64,000 bases of DNA, from NCBI RefSeq assembly GCF_024294805.1, contig NZ_JANCLU010000006.1, forward strand, positions 1 to 64,000, in the 5' to 3' direction. Shown piece by piece: positions 1 to 9,460 of the stretch. Source of the stretch: Alsobacter ponti. Its GTDB lineage: Bacteria; Pseudomonadota; Alphaproteobacteria; Rhizobiales; Beijerinckiaceae. Made by a program: the position numbers and the translations under genes. Under the pieces are notes generated by a model. That model searched no databases. It was not told the DNA's origin and saw nothing but the letters and a program-made list of their open reading frames with translations. Every line of letters begins with the position of its first letter. Position 1 is the first letter of the stretch.

Positions 1-87
1 GATCACGGTGTCAAGCACCTGGGGCCCATCGATCTCCCGCCCGCACCCATCCTGCCACAAACCGAAATACACAGGGGCCCAGCGCAT
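1..87 (-). CDS. possible 5' end of an unidentified gene, cut by the window edge
   Basis: A leftward frame opens with ATG at 87 and stays open for 29 codons to the window edge, beginning MRWAPVYFGLWQDG. It would lie 32 bases downstream of the preceding gene on the same strand, which fits a short operon. No strong ribosome site is visible and the fragment is too short to recognise. It could equally be non-coding sequence downstream of the PLP-enzyme gene. Confidence 0.22.
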   Translation of the reverse strand, partial: MRWAPVYFGLWQDGCGREIDGPQVLDTVI

Positions 88-119
88 GGATGCTGCCGCG
101 AAGCGGCGCTCAATGGCCC

Positions 120-1409
120 CTAGCCCTTCATCAAGTCCAGCGCCTGGGCGAGGTCGGCGATGAGGTCGTCGGCGTTCTCGATGCCGATCGAGATACGGAT
201 GGTGGCGTCGCTGACGCCCATGCGGTCGCGCACCTCCTTGGGCACGCCGGAATGCGTCGTCGAGGAGGGGTGGCAGGCCAGCGACTCCGTGCCCCCGAGG
301 CTCACCGCCAGCTTGACGATCTGCAGCGCGTTGAGGACTCGAAAGGCTTCCGCCTCGCCGCCGTCGACGTCGAAGGAGAAGGTCGAGCCCGGCGCGGCGC
401 ACTGCGCGTCGTAGACGCGGCGCTGCGGCGAGCCTTCGGGCAGGAAGCCGAGATAATGCACCGCCCGCACGCGCGGATGCGCGGCCAGGAAATCGGCGAC
501 GGCGCGGGCGTTGCGGTTGGCGGCCTCGATGCGCAGCACCAAAGTCTCCAGCGAGCGGCCCAGCATCCAGCAGGAATGCGGGTCGAGTTGCGTGCCGATG
601 GCCGAGCGCAGCAGCCGCACCGGGCGGATCGTCTCGGCCGAGGCGAGCGCCGCCCCGGCGATCAGGTCGGAATGGCCGCCGACATATTTCGTGAGCGAAT
701 AGAGGGAGATGTCGGCCCCGTGTTGAATCGGTTTCTGAAACACCGGGCCGAGCATGGTGTTGTCGCAGGCGACCAGCGGCCGGTGCCCCTGCGCGCGGCC
801 CAGCGCCTCGGCGACGCGCCGCACCGCCGCGACATCCACCAGCGAATTCATGGGGTTGGACGGAGTTTCGATGACGATGATCGGCACCCGGCCGCGCTGC
901 GCCGCCGCCTCGGCGGCCTTCGTCATGCCGGCCTCGTCGGCTCCGTCGCCGAGCGGATGCGCCTGGATGCCGAAATTGGCGAGCGTCTTCGTCACCAGCG
1001 TCTCGGTGCCGCCGTAGAGCGGCTGCGAGTGCAGGATGACGTCGCCCGGCCGCGCGTAGGCGAGGATGGTGGTGGCGATGGCCGACATGCCTGAGGAGAA
1101 CAGCAGCGCCTTCTCCGCGCCCTCGAAGATGGCCAGCCGGTCCTCGACGATCTCGGCGTTGGGGTGGTTGAAGCGCGAATAGACGAGCCCGGCGGGCTGG
1201 CCGGCCGGCAGCTCCTTGCGGCCCGACACGTAGTCGAAGAACTCCTTGCCGTGCTCGGCGGAGGTGAACACGAAGGTCGAGGTGAGGAACACCGGCGGCT
1301 TCACCGCGCCTTCGGAGAGGGCCGGGTCGAAGCCGTAGCCCAGCATCAGCGTTTCCGGGGCGAGCTTGCGGTTGCCGAGCTTGTCCTTGTGATAGCGGCT
1401 TTCAGCCAT
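120..1409 (-). CDS. cystathionine gamma-synthase-family PLP enzyme (Cys/Met metabolism)
   Basis: This 429-residue protein belongs to the Cys/Met-metabolism PLP family, which includes cystathionine gamma-synthase, O-succinyl/acetylhomoserine sulfhydrylase and methionine gamma-lyase. The frame extends 33 codons upstream, but ATG 1409 ([10 protein letters not shown]) has AGGAG about 7 bases before it. Visible signatures are [10 protein letters not shown] (105-114), the cofactor aspartate in ACDNT (D206) and the Schiff-base lysine in [11 protein letters not shown] (K241). The family is usually 380-430 residues, so it is full length. It probably acts in the cytoplasm in transsulfuration or homocysteine synthesis. 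The sulfate-uptake operon immediately upstream on the same strand supports a sulfur-assimilation role. Exact substrate cannot be read from the sequence. Confidence 0.85.
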   Translation of the reverse strand: MAESRYHKDKLGNRKLAPETLMLGYGFDPALSEGAVKPPVFLTSTFVFTSAEHGKEFFDYVSGRKELPAGQPAGLVYSRFNHPNAEIVEDRLAIFEGAEKALLFSSGMSAIATTILAYARPGDVILHSQPLYGGTETLVTKTLANFGIQAHPLGDGADEAGMTKAAEAAAQRGRVPIIVIETPSNPMNSLVDVAAVRRVAEALGRAQGHRPLVACDNTMLGPVFQKPIQHGADISLYSLTKYVGGHSDLIAGAALASAETIRPVRLLRSAIGTQLDPHSCWMLGRSLETLVLRIEAANRNARAVADFLAAHPRVRAVHYLGFLPEGSPQRRVYDAQCAAPGSTFSFDVDGGEAEAFRVLNALQIVKLAVSLGGTESLACHPSSTTHSGVPKEVRDRMGVSDATIRISIGIENADDLIADLAQALDLMKG

Positions 1410-1528
1410 GGCGCGTCTCCTGTCCCGGGGTCCGAATCTGCGCCGACTATGCCCCAATTCGCAGGCGCGGGCGTGCACGATCGGGCGATGCTGGAACGCG
1501 CTGATCACGCAGCCTTTTCGGTCCGCCG

Positions 1529-1549
1529 CGCGCCCGACAAGCGGGCGCG
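1529..1549 (-). terminator. hairpin after cysA
   Basis: A perfect 8-bp stem CGCGCCCG/CGGGCGCG with a 5-base loop starts 9 bases beyond the cysA stop codon. There is no T-run after it on the transcribed strand, so it may be a 3'-end stabilising structure rather than an intrinsic terminator. Confidence 0.4.
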
Positions 1550-1557
1550 GCCAAGCC

Positions 1558-2640
1558 TTACTCGGCGTCGCCCGGGAACAGCCAGTGCCGCGTCGCCTTG
1601 AGGCCGACGAGGTCGCCGGGGCGCAGCGTCGTGTCGACCGGCAGGTCGACTTCGACGACGTGGCCCGCGCCGTCGACGGCGATCTCGGCGCGGCGGCCGG
1701 CCCCGGTGCGTCGCAGCAGCGAGATGGCGCCGATCAGCGTCGCCTCCGCCGTGTCGCAGGGCGCGAGGTCCGGCGGGCGCACGTAGAGGCAGGCCGGGCC
1801 GTCGGGGCAATGGGAGGCGTCGACGCGCAGGTCGCGCCCCTCCAGCCGGGCGCGGCCGCCCTTGACGGTCACCGGCACGCTCGCCGTCTCGCCGACGAAG
1901 GTGGTGACGAAGGGAGAGGCCGGGTTGTCGTGGATGTCGTCGGCGACGCCGATCTGCTCCAGCCGGCCTTTGTGCAGGATGGCGACGCGGTCGGCCAGCT
2001 CCAGCGCCTCGTCCTGGTCGTGGGTGACGAACACGGTGGTGTGGCCGGTGCGGTCGTGGAACTCGCGGATCCAGCGCCGCAGTTCGCGGCGCACCTTGGC
2101 GTCGAGCGCGCCGAACGGCTCGTCGAGGAGCAGCACGCGCGGCTCGATGGCGAGCGCGCGGGCGAGCGCGACGCGCTGGCGCTGGCCGCCGGAGAGCTGG
2201 CCGGGATAGCGCGCGTCGAGCCCGCCGAGCTGCACGAGGTCCAGCAGCTCGCCGACGCGCCGGCGGATATCGGCCTCGGCCGGGCGGCGGCGGCGCGGCC
2301 GGGCGCGCAGGCCGTAGGCGATGTTCTCGAACACGCTCATGTGCCGGAACAGGGCGTAGTGCTGGAACACGAAGCCGACCTGCCGGTCCTGCACGCGCAG
2401 GCCGGTGGCGTCCGCGCCGTCGATCAGCACGCGCCCGCCGTCGGGATGCTCGAGGCCGGCGAGCACGCGCAGCAGCGTCGTCTTGCCCGAGCCCGATGGC
2501 CCGAGCAGCGCCACCAGCTCGCCCGGCGCGATGTCGAACGTCACCTCGCGCAGCGCCGCCAGCGGGCCGAACAGCTTGGTGACGCCGTCGACGACGATCG
2601 CGGCCTCGCCCTCAGTGACGGCGGCTCCCGTTGAGTTCAT
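1558..2640 (-). CDS. cysA: sulfate/thiosulfate ABC transporter ATPase CysA
   Basis: The 360-residue ATPase powers the sulfate/thiosulfate importer at the inner membrane face. Visible motifs are Walker A GPSGSGKT (47-54), the ABC signature LSGGQRQR (149-156), Walker B LLLDEP (170-175) and a H-loop in [11 protein letters not shown]-terminal regulatory beta domain of about 120 residues follows, as in CysA and MalK-type ATPases. I chose ATG 2640 (MNSTGAAV) because it gives the family length. It overlaps the end of cysW by 29 bases, and an in-frame extension to 2742 would lie deeper inside cysW. It is the last gene of the sbp-cysT-cysW-cysA operon. Assignment rests on gene order plus family motifs. 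Confidence 0.93.
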   Translation of the reverse strand: MNSTGAAVTEGEAAIVVDGVTKLFGPLAALREVTFDIAPGELVALLGPSGSGKTTLLRVLAGLEHPDGGRVLIDGADATGLRVQDRQVGFVFQHYALFRHMSVFENIAYGLRARPRRRRPAEADIRRRVGELLDLVQLGGLDARYPGQLSGGQRQRVALARALAIEPRVLLLDEPFGALDAKVRRELRRWIREFHDRTGHTTVFVTHDQDEALELADRVAILHKGRLEQIGVADDIHDNPASPFVTTFVGETASVPVTVKGGRARLEGRDLRVDASHCPDGPACLYVRPPDLAPCDTAEATLIGAISLLRRTGAGRRAEIAVDGAGHVVEVDLPVDTTLRPGDLVGLKATRHWLFPGDAE

Positions 2641-3481
2641 CGGCGTAGCGCCATTCCAGGATGCTCTTGGCGGCCAGGGTGACGAGGGCGAGGAGGGCGA
2701 GAAGCGAGGCGACGGCGAACGCTGCTGCGAATTGATATTCATTGTACAGGATCTCCACGTGGAGAGGCATGGTGTTGGTGAGCCCGCGAATGTGGCCCGA
2801 CACCACCGAGACCGCGCCGAACTCGCCCATGGCGCGGGCGTTGCAGAGCAGGACGCCGTAGAGCAGCGCCCAGCGGATGTTGGGGAGCGTCACCGTGAGG
2901 AAGACGCGCAGGCCGCCGGCGCCCAGCGTCAGCGCGGCCTCCTCGTCGGCCATGCCCTGCTCCTGCATCAGCGGGATCAGCTCGCGCGCCACGAAGGGCA
3001 GGGTGACGAACACCGTGGCGAGCACGATGCCCGGCACGGCGAAGATGATTTCCACGTCGTGCGCCCGCAGCCACGGGCCGAACAGGCCCTGCGCGCCGAA
3101 CAGCAGCACGAACACCAGCCCGGAGACCACCGGCGACACCGAGAACGGCAGGTCGATCAGCGTCACCAGCAGGCTCTTGCCGGGGAACTCGAACTTGGCG
3201 ACGGCCCACGCCGCCGCCACGCCGAACACGGCGTTGAGCGGCACCGAGATCGCCGCCACCAGCAGCGTCAGGCGGATCGCCGCCATGGCGTCCTCGTCGG
3301 CGAGCGCGTCGCGGACGGCGGCGAGCCCGGGGCGCAGCGCCTCGGTGAACACCACCACGAGCGGCAGCAGCACGAACAGGCCGAGGAACAGCACCGCCAG
3401 CGCGGTCAGCGCGACGCGGACCGCCAGCGGCTCGGACAGCACGCTGTCCGGCGCGGGGGGAGGGGGCGCGGGCTCATGCAT
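2612..3481 (-). CDS. cysW: sulfate ABC transporter permease CysW
   Basis: This 289-residue inner-membrane permease has about six hydrophobic segments. Its EAA-type cytoplasmic loop, [21 protein letters not shown], contacts the ATPase. It forms a heterodimeric channel with CysT. The start ATG 3481 overlaps the end of cysT by 8 bases (ATGCATGA), so translation is probably coupled. Length and order match the CysW/CysT/CysA/Sbp importer. The short proline-rich N-terminus ([11 protein letters not shown]) precedes the first membrane span. Confidence 0.94.
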   Translation of the reverse strand: MHEPAPPPPAPDSVLSEPLAVRVALTALAVLFLGLFVLLPLVVVFTEALRPGLAAVRDALADEDAMAAIRLTLLVAAISVPLNAVFGVAAAWAVAKFEFPGKSLLVTLIDLPFSVSPVVSGLVFVLLFGAQGLFGPWLRAHDVEIIFAVPGIVLATVFVTLPFVARELIPLMQEQGMADEEAALTLGAGGLRVFLTVTLPNIRWALLYGVLLCNARAMGEFGAVSVVSGHIRGLTNTMPLHVEILYNEYQFAAAFAVASLLALLALVTLAAKSILEWRYADELNGSRRH

Positions 3482-4346
3482 CGCCGGTCCTCCGCCGCGT
3501 CCAGGCCTGGATCAGGTTGATGACGAGCAGCATCCCGAACGAGATGGCGAGCATGATCGCCGCCAGCCCCGTCGCGCCTGCGTAGTCGTACTCCTCCAGC
3601 TTCACCACGATGAGCAGCGGCAGGATCTCCGACACGTAGGGCAAATTGCCGGCGATGAAGATGACCGAGCCGTACTCGCCCACGCAGCGCGCCAGCGACA
3701 GCGCGAAGCCGGTGAGGATGGCGGGGATCAGCGGCGGCAGCAGCACGCGCCGGAAGGTGCGCAGCCGCGACGCGCCGAGCGTGGCGGAGGCCTCCTCGGC
3801 CTCGCGGTCGCTCTCGGCGATCACCGGCTGCACCGTGCGCACGACGAAGGGCAGGCCGACGGCGACGAGCGCGATGAGGATGCCCCAGGGCGTGAAGGCG
3901 ATCTTCGCCCCGAACGGGGCGACCAGCCCGCCGATCCAGCCATTGGGGGCGTAGATGGAGGCGAGCGCGATGCCGGCCACGGCGGTGGGGATGGCGAAGG
4001 GCAGGTCGACCGCCGCGTCGAGCAGCCGCCGTCCGGGGAAGTCGTAGCGGGTCAGCACCCAGGCGACGAGCACGCCGAACACGGCGTTGATGCACGCCGC
4101 CGCCAGCGACACGCCGAAGCTGACGCGCAGCGCCGCCAGCACGCGCGGGTCGCCGAGCACGCGCGCGAAGCCCGACGGGCCGAGCCCCGTCGACTTGGCG
4201 ATCAGCGCCGCCAGCGGCAGCAGCACGATGGCCGACAGCCAGAACAGCGTCAGCCCCATGGTGAGGCCGAAGCCGGGCAGCACCCCCCGGCGCGACGCCC
4301 GGCGCCGGCCGGCCGGGGCGGCGGGGACGAGCGCGGCGGCGCTCAT
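3474..4346 (-). CDS. cysT: sulfate ABC transporter permease CysT
   Basis: This 290-residue inner-membrane permease is the partner of CysW. It has a basic N-terminal tail, about six membrane spans and the EAA loop [21 protein letters not shown] near residues 183-203. Its start ATG overlaps the sbp stop codon (ATGA) and its stop overlaps the cysW start, so sbp, cysT, cysW and cysA form a tightly packed transcriptional unit read leftward. Also known as CysU. I see no odd features. Confidence 0.94.
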   Translation of the reverse strand: MSAAALVPAAPAGRRRASRRGVLPGFGLTMGLTLFWLSAIVLLPLAALIAKSTGLGPSGFARVLGDPRVLAALRVSFGVSLAAACINAVFGVLVAWVLTRYDFPGRRLLDAAVDLPFAIPTAVAGIALASIYAPNGWIGGLVAPFGAKIAFTPWGILIALVAVGLPFVVRTVQPVIAESDREAEEASATLGASRLRTFRRVLLPPLIPAILTGFALSLARCVGEYGSVIFIAGNLPYVSEILPLLIVVKLEEYDYAGATGLAAIMLAISFGMLLVINLIQAWTRRRTGDA

Positions 4347-5383
4347 CGCTTCGCCACCGCCTGCTGGATCCTGTCGAATTCGCCGCCGTCCGAGAAGTGG
4401 ACCGACTGGGCCTTGGTCCAGTCGCCGAACACCGAGGCGAGGGTGAACAGGCGGATCTTCGGCAGGCGGTCGAGGTCGGCCTTGTCGGCGGCCTCGGGCT
4501 TGAACGGGCGGTAGTAGTGGCGCGCGATGATCTTCTGGGCGGCTTGCGTGTAGAGGAAGTCGAGATAGGCCTGCGCCGCCTTCCGCGTGCCGCGCGCGTC
4601 GACATTGCCGTCGACCAGCGACACCGGCGGCTCGGCGAGAATGGAGACGCTCGGCGTCACGATCTCGTACTTGTCGGCGCCGAACTCCTCGAGCGTCAGG
4701 AACGCCTCGTTCTCCCAGGCGACGAGCACGTCGCCGAGGCCGCGCTGGGCGAAGGTGACGGTGGAGCCGCGGGCGCCGGTATCGAGCACGGGCACGTTGC
4801 GGAAGATGGCGGTGAGGAAATCGCGGGCCGCCTTCGCGTCGCCGCCCTTGGTCTCCAGCGCGTAGCCCCAGGCCGCCAGGTAGTTCCAGCGCGCCCCGCC
4901 GGAGGTCTTCGGATTGGGCGTGATGACCGACACGTCGGGGCGGGCGAGGTCGTTCCAGTCCTTCACCGCCTTGGGGTTACCCTTGCGCACCACGAAGACG
5001 ATGGTGGAGGTGTAGGGCGAGGCGTTGTTGGGCAGGCGGGCCTGCCAGTCGGCGGGAATCTTCTTCGTCGCGGAGGCGATCTCGTCGATGTCGGCCGCGA
5101 GCGCAAGCGTCACCACCGAGGCGTCCAGCCCGTCGATGACGGAGCGGGCCTGCTTGCCCGAACCGCCATGCGACATGCGCACCGTCACCGCCTGGCCGGT
5201 CCTGGCCTTCCAATCGGCGGCGAAGGCCTGGTTGATGTCCTTGTAGAGCTCGCGCGTGGGATCGTAGGAGACGTTGAGGAGCGCGGTCTGGGCGTGGGCG
5301 GCCAGCGTCACCATCGCGATCAGCGCGAAGGCCGCGATGGCGAGCAGGTGGTCGAGGGCGCGACGGGTCAATCGGATCGGCAT
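4343..5383 (-). CDS. sbp: periplasmic sulfate-binding protein Sbp
   Basis: The 346-residue precursor is the periplasmic receptor that delivers sulfate to CysTW. A signal peptide is clear: basic [11 protein letters not shown], a hydrophobic stretch to about residue 30, and cleavage after AAHA. The mature N-terminus [20 protein letters not shown] and the [16 protein letters not shown] segment are typical of the sulfate-binding (SBP_bac type 1) family. I prefer the second ATG (5383) because AGGGG sits 6 bases before it, whereas ATG 5389 would abut that site. First gene of the cys operon. The region upstream carries palindromes shared with a divergent IclR gene. Confidence 0.94.
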   Translation of the reverse strand: MPIRLTRRALDHLLAIAAFALIAMVTLAAHAQTALLNVSYDPTRELYKDINQAFAADWKARTGQAVTVRMSHGGSGKQARSVIDGLDASVVTLALAADIDEIASATKKIPADWQARLPNNASPYTSTIVFVVRKGNPKAVKDWNDLARPDVSVITPNPKTSGGARWNYLAAWGYALETKGGDAKAARDFLTAIFRNVPVLDTGARGSTVTFAQRGLGDVLVAWENEAFLTLEEFGADKYEIVTPSVSILAEPPVSLVDGNVDARGTRKAAQAYLDFLYTQAAQKIIARHYYRPFKPEAADKADLDRLPKIRLFTLASVFGDWTKAQSVHFSDGGEFDRIQQAVAKR

Positions 5384-5477
5384 GGTCATCCCCTGGCTTC
5401 GCGTGGCGCTGGAACCCTGTCGAGGATTGAATGTTGACTGAACTACTCGACATTAGCAACTCTTAAAAACGGAAATG

Positions 5478-5512
5478 GTTGTAGGAATTTTCACAACACA
5501 GAATCTTCTGTG
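5478..5512. promoter_or_regulatory. two inverted repeats in the sbp/iclR divergent promoter region
   Basis: The 273-base gap between sbp and the divergent IclR gene is AT-rich in its left half. It contains GTTGT-N10-ACAAC (5478-5497) and, directly after it, the near-perfect 16-base palindrome CACAGAATCTTCTGTG (5497-5512). Symmetry of this kind suits a dimeric regulator. Which one binds (the adjacent IclR protein, or a sulfur regulator of the CysB type) is not shown by the sequence. Confidence 0.55.
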
Positions 5513-5656
5513 AATAGAGAAGCGCGCCCTTTTACGCGACACTCCGCCGCTGCGGCTTGGTCAAAGTCCAAAACGCTTCCCGGCGTCCGCGTCCTCGTCT
5601 ATGTTCCCCAAGGGCAGACGAACTGCTGCAATAATGGAAGACGGGAACGGGAACGC

Positions 5657-6442
5657 ATGGACGCGACGGTCGAAAAACAGGAGACGAACCGGCGCTCCCG
5701 CGTCAGCGGCATCGACCGCGCCCTGCAGGTTCTCGACGTTCTGCAGTCGAGCGGCGCGCCGTCGGGAGCCTACGCCATCGCCCGCGCCATCGGCGCGCCT
5801 CTCTCTACCGTTTACGCCATCGTCGACGATCTGGTCGAGCGGCGCATGCTGCAGCGTCGCGCCGACGGCTCGGTCTGGCTCGGCCCGCGCCTCTATCATT
5901 ACGGCCTGGCCTACGCGCAGTCGCTCGACTTCCTCGACGTGGCCACGCACGAGATGCACGACCTCTGTCGCGAGGTGGGGGAGACGGTGCAGATCTGCGG
6001 GCGCGACGGCGACCACATGGTGGTGCTCGCCATGGCCGACGGGCCGGGCCATTTCCGCGTCTCCTCGCGGGTCGGCACGCGCGTGCCGCTGAACTGGACC
6101 GCCTCGGGCCGGCTGCTGGTCGGGCACTTGCCGGGCCCCGAGATCGAGGCGCTGTTCGCCCGCATCGCGCGCGCCTCGCCGACCGGACGGGCCGAGACCG
6201 ATCCATCCGCGCTCGCGGGCGCCAGCGCGCAGGCCCTGCGCGAACGGCTGTGCATCCAGATGAGCGAGTCCGACTTCGCCGTGGCCTGCGTGGCGTCGCC
6301 GATCCGCGACGGCTCGGGCGAGTGCCAGGCCACCGTGTCCATCGTGCTGCCGGAGCACAAGGTCGTGCAGGACGGCGATCGCTACACCCAGGCCGTCAAG
6401 GACGCCGCCGCCCGCATCGAAACCCGGCTCGGCTGGCGCTGA
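5657..6442 (+). CDS. IclR-family transcriptional regulator
   Basis: The 261-residue protein has the IclR layout. An N-terminal winged helix-turn-helix spans roughly residues 15-75 (GIDRALQVLDVLQSSGAPSG, then PLSTVYAIVDDLVERRML), and a C-terminal GAF-like effector domain carries FRVSSRVGTRVPLNWTASGR. I start at ATG 5657 (MDATVEKQ). An in-frame extension to 5510 would run through the promoter region and looks non-coding. It is divergent from the sulfate operon and 63 bases upstream of zwf on the same strand. It could therefore control zwf, the sulfate operon or itself. The effector is unknown. Confidence 0.85.
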   Translation: MDATVEKQETNRRSRVSGIDRALQVLDVLQSSGAPSGAYAIARAIGAPLSTVYAIVDDLVERRMLQRRADGSVWLGPRLYHYGLAYAQSLDFLDVATHEMHDLCREVGETVQICGRDGDHMVVLAMADGPGHFRVSSRVGTRVPLNWTASGRLLVGHLPGPEIEALFARIARASPTGRAETDPSALAGASAQALRERLCIQMSESDFAVACVASPIRDGSGECQATVSIVLPEHKVVQDGDRYTQAVKDAAARIETRLGWR

Positions 6443-6505
6443 GCACAAGCCGCCGGGGCGGCGCGAGCGCCTCCGGCCGTAGTGTCCCCCGGAGCCCGCG
6501 TGACC

Positions 6506-7984
6506 ATGACCTCCCGCACCATCGCCGTCGACGTGTTCGACATGGTCGTGTTCGGCGCGACCGGAGACCTCGCCGCCCGCAAGCTGATGCCCGCCCTCTA
6601 CCGCCGCGACCTCGCCGGGCAGATCCCGCCCGAGGCGCGCATCGTCGCCGTGTCGCGCCGGCGCGAGGCCACCCGCGTCTATGTCGACACGGTGGCCAGG
6701 TGGCTGGCCGAGTTCGTGCCGGAGACCGAGCGCGAGGATGCCTGCGTCGAGCGCTTCCTGGCCCGCTTCGAGCATGTGACGCTCGACGCCACCGGAGACG
6801 AAGGCTGGGCCGATCTCGCGGAGGTCCTGGGCCGCTTCCCCGAGCGCGTGCGCGCCTTCTACCTCGCCGTGGGGCCGGACCTGTTCGGCGCCATTTGCGA
6901 GCGCATCGGCCGCCACGGCCTGGTGACGCCGCAGGCGCGCGTCGTCGTCGAGAAGCCGGTCGGCAAGAGCGGCGAGAGCGCCCGCGTCGTCAACGACGCC
7001 GTCGGCAAGGTGTTCGACGAGAGCCAGATCTTCCGCATCGACCACTATCTCGGCAAGGAGACCGTGCAGAACCTGATGGCGCTGCGCTTCGCCAACGCCC
7101 TGTTCGAGCCGATCTGGAACGCCGCCCACATCGACCACGTGCAGATCACCGTGGCCGAGACGCTCGGCGTGGCCGGCCGCGCCGGCTACTACGACACCTC
7201 CGGCGCGCTGCGCGACATGGTGCAGAACCACATCCTGCAACTGCTCTGCCTCGTCGCCATGGAGCCGCCGGTGTCGCTTTCCGCCGACGCGGTGCGCGAC
7301 GAGAAGCTCAAGGTGCTGCGCTCGCTGAAGCCCATCGAGGCGGCGGGCGTCGACCACCTCACCGTGCGCGGCCAGTACCGCGCCGGCGCCTCCGCCGGCG
7401 GCGCGGTGCCGGGCTATCTGGATGAGCTGGGACGCGCCGACAGCACCACCGAGACCTTCGTCGCCATCAAGGCGGAGGTGCAGAACTGGCGCTGGGCCGG
7501 CGTGCCCTTCTACCTGCGCACCGGCAAGCGGCTGGCCTCGCGCGTCTCGGAGATCGTGGTGTCCTTCCGCCCGGTGCCGCACTTCATCTTCGAACCGTCG
7601 GCGGGCCCGGTCGCCAACAACCGTCTGGTGATCCGCCTGCAGCCCGACGAGGGCGTGAAGCTGTGGCTGATGATCAAGGACCCCGGCCCCGGCGGCATGC
7701 GCCTGCAGCACGTGCCGCTCGACATGAGCTTCGCCGACGCCTTCTCCGACCGCGCGCCGGACGCCTACGAGCGGCTGCTGATGGACGTCGTGCGCGGCAC
7801 CCAGACCCTGTTCATGCGCCGCGACGAGGTCGACGCCGCCTGGGCCTGGGTCGACCCCATCCTCGCCGCCTGGAAGGCGTCGAGCACGCCGCCGCGGCCC
7901 TACACGGCCGGCACCTGGGGACCCTCCGCGGCGGTGGCGCTGATCGAGCGCGACGGCCGCACCTGGCAGGACGACGGTTACTGA
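6506..7984 (+). CDS. zwf: glucose-6-phosphate 1-dehydrogenase
   Basis: This cytoplasmic enzyme oxidises glucose-6-phosphate to 6-phosphogluconolactone with NAD(P)+, entry to the pentose-phosphate and Entner-Doudoroff routes. The 492-residue product has the nucleotide-binding motif GATGDLA (17-23), EKPVG (149-153) and the active-site signature RIDHYLGKE (177-185, catalytic His180). Length is normal for the family. ATG 6506 is chosen; a GTG at 6500, 5 bases after GGAG, is an equally credible start and would add two residues. In many rhizobia zwf is followed by pgl and edd. Here it is followed by a PfkB-family sugar kinase, and no pgl or edd is present in the window. Confidence 0.95.
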   Translation: MTSRTIAVDVFDMVVFGATGDLAARKLMPALYRRDLAGQIPPEARIVAVSRRREATRVYVDTVARWLAEFVPETEREDACVERFLARFEHVTLDATGDEGWADLAEVLGRFPERVRAFYLAVGPDLFGAICERIGRHGLVTPQARVVVEKPVGKSGESARVVNDAVGKVFDESQIFRIDHYLGKETVQNLMALRFANALFEPIWNAAHIDHVQITVAETLGVAGRAGYYDTSGALRDMVQNHILQLLCLVAMEPPVSLSADAVRDEKLKVLRSLKPIEAAGVDHLTVRGQYRAGASAGGAVPGYLDELGRADSTTETFVAIKAEVQNWRWAGVPFYLRTGKRLASRVSEIVVSFRPVPHFIFEPSAGPVANNRLVIRLQPDEGVKLWLMIKDPGPGGMRLQHVPLDMSFADAFSDRAPDAYERLLMDVVRGTQTLFMRRDEVDAAWAWVDPILAAWKASSTPPRPYTAGTWGPSAAVALIERDGRTWQDDGY

Positions 7985-8140
7985 CGGCGACGTCACGCGC
8001 CGCGACGCACGCGCCGGTGGCTGGACATCCCGGCCGATCCGGCCGACCTTGCGGCGCGCTAAGCGGCGACGGCCGACCCCGCCGCCGCGCACGCTGGCGC
8101 GGGGCGCGAGCCGGTCGCCTGACGTCTGGATGGACCCATC

Positions 8141-9088
8141 ATGATCCTCGTGTGCGGAGAAGCTTTGTTCGACGTGTTCGTGGCCGCGGAAGGCGGTACG
8201 CGAATTCCCGCCGAGATGGTCGTCGGCGGATCGCCCCTCAACGTCGCGGTGGGGCTGGCGCGGCTGGGCGCGACCAGCTCCTATTTCTCGGGGCTGTCGA
8301 CCGACCGGTTCGGGGAAATCCTGCGCGCCACGCTGGCGAACGAGGGCGTCGACCTCTCGCATGTCCGCGCCAAGGACAACCTCACCACGCTCAGCATCGT
8401 GGCGCGCGGCGACGACGGCCAGCCGCGCTACACCTTCTACGGCGCGGACGCGGCCGACCGCATGGTGACGCCGGAGGACCTGCCCCGGAAGCTCGCCGAC
8501 GACGTGCGGGCCATCACCATGGGCTCCTACACGCTGGTGGTGAAGCCGGTCGCCGACGCGCTGGCCGCGTTCGCCGAGCGCGAAGGCGCGCGCCGCGTCA
8601 TCAGCCTCGATCCAAACCTGCGGCCGACGGTGATCGGCGACGTGTCGCGCTGGCCGGCGCAGTTCGACCGCTTCGCCCGCCACGCCACCATCGTCAAGGC
8701 GAGCGACGAGGATATCGAGATCGCGTTCGGCGGGGCCCTTTCGATCGCCGAGGCGGCGGCGCGCTGGCACGGCCTTGGCGCGCAACTCGTGGTGGTGACG
8801 CGGGGGAGGGACGGGGCGCTCGGATTCCCGGCCGGGGGAGACACGGTCGAGGTTCCCGGCCGCCGCGTCGCCGTCGTCGACACGGTGGGCGCGGGCGACA
8901 CGTTCCACGCCGCGATGCTGGCCGAGCTCGACCGTCGCGGCCGGCTGACGCGGGACGGCGTCGCGACGCTCGACAGCGAGGCGCTGGGCGAGGTGCTGCG
9001 CTACGCGGTGACGGCGTCGTCGATCACCTGCACGCGTCGCGGCGCGGACCTGCCGCGCGCGGCCGAAGTGGCGGCCGCGCTGGCCTGA
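8141..9088 (+). CDS. PfkB-family carbohydrate kinase (fructokinase-like)
   Basis: The 315-residue cytoplasmic kinase has the PfkB/ribokinase fold. It shows GGSPLNVAVGLARLG (29-43, sugar site), DPNLRP (157-162), KASDEDIE (186-193) and the ATP/anion-hole signature DTVGAGDTF (247-255) with catalytic Asp253. Overall pattern is closest to bacterial fructokinases, but related 2-keto-3-deoxygluconate kinases share these motifs, so the sugar is an inference. It lies 156 bases after zwf on the same strand, which fits feeding hexose phosphate into G6P metabolism. Confidence 0.85.
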   Translation: MILVCGEALFDVFVAAEGGTRIPAEMVVGGSPLNVAVGLARLGATSSYFSGLSTDRFGEILRATLANEGVDLSHVRAKDNLTTLSIVARGDDGQPRYTFYGADAADRMVTPEDLPRKLADDVRAITMGSYTLVVKPVADALAAFAEREGARRVISLDPNLRPTVIGDVSRWPAQFDRFARHATIVKASDEDIEIAFGGALSIAEAAARWHGLGAQLVVVTRGRDGALGFPAGGDTVEVPGRRVAVVDTVGAGDTFHAAMLAELDRRGRLTRDGVATLDSEALGEVLRYAVTASSITCTRRGADLPRAAEVAAALA

Positions 9089-9133
9089 CCCAGCGCCCGG
9101 CGCGTCCCAAGGGGCGCGGCGTGGCGCGTCGCG

Positions 9134-9355
9134 TCAGTGGATGACCTGCGCGACGACCGGCCGCGATTTCGTGCGGTCGTCGGCGGCTTGGCGCGGGGGC
9201 GGGACAAGGGGCGGCGGCAGCTCCTCGTCGGACGCGAACTGGCTCAGGTAATATTGCTCGAATTGGAGCTGGAGCCGTTCGGCGGCGCTCTGGCGGTCGA
9301 TGTCGGCCGCCGGCGTCAGGCCGATGCACACGCAGATCACGGGAGCGCTGAACAT
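9134..9355 (-). CDS. small hypothetical protein
   Basis: A 73-residue protein of unknown function, convergent with the PfkB kinase. The ATG at 9355 is preceded by GGAGG at 8 bases, which argues for real translation. The N-terminus (MFSAPVICVCIGLTPA) is hydrophobic but short and may be a weak signal or membrane-associated segment. The rest is polar with a proline-rich stretch (ELPPPLVPPPRQ). I recognise no domain. Confidence 0.55.
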   Translation of the reverse strand: MFSAPVICVCIGLTPAADIDRQSAAERLQLQFEQYYLSQFASDEELPPPLVPPPRQAADDRTKSRPVVAQVIH

Positions 9356-9460
9356 GTCGGGGCCTCCGGTGTGACCCCGTCAATCTACGCCCCGCCCGCC
9401 CGGGCACGTGTGCGCGGGCGAACATCGGCGCGCGGGGAGGGCCCGCACGCCTGAATCGGC

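Noticed and set aside
1410-1557. SAM- or SAH-type riboswitch upstream of the Cys/Met PLP gene
   Set aside because: I looked for SAM-II and SAH consensus segments in the 148-base leader and found none convincing.
5561-8908. A 1,115-codon leftward open frame across the iclR, zwf and kinase genes
   Set aside because: It is antisense to three well-recognised genes, has low-complexity Arg/Ala/His/Gly composition and no domain. Such frames are expected from third-position GC bias.
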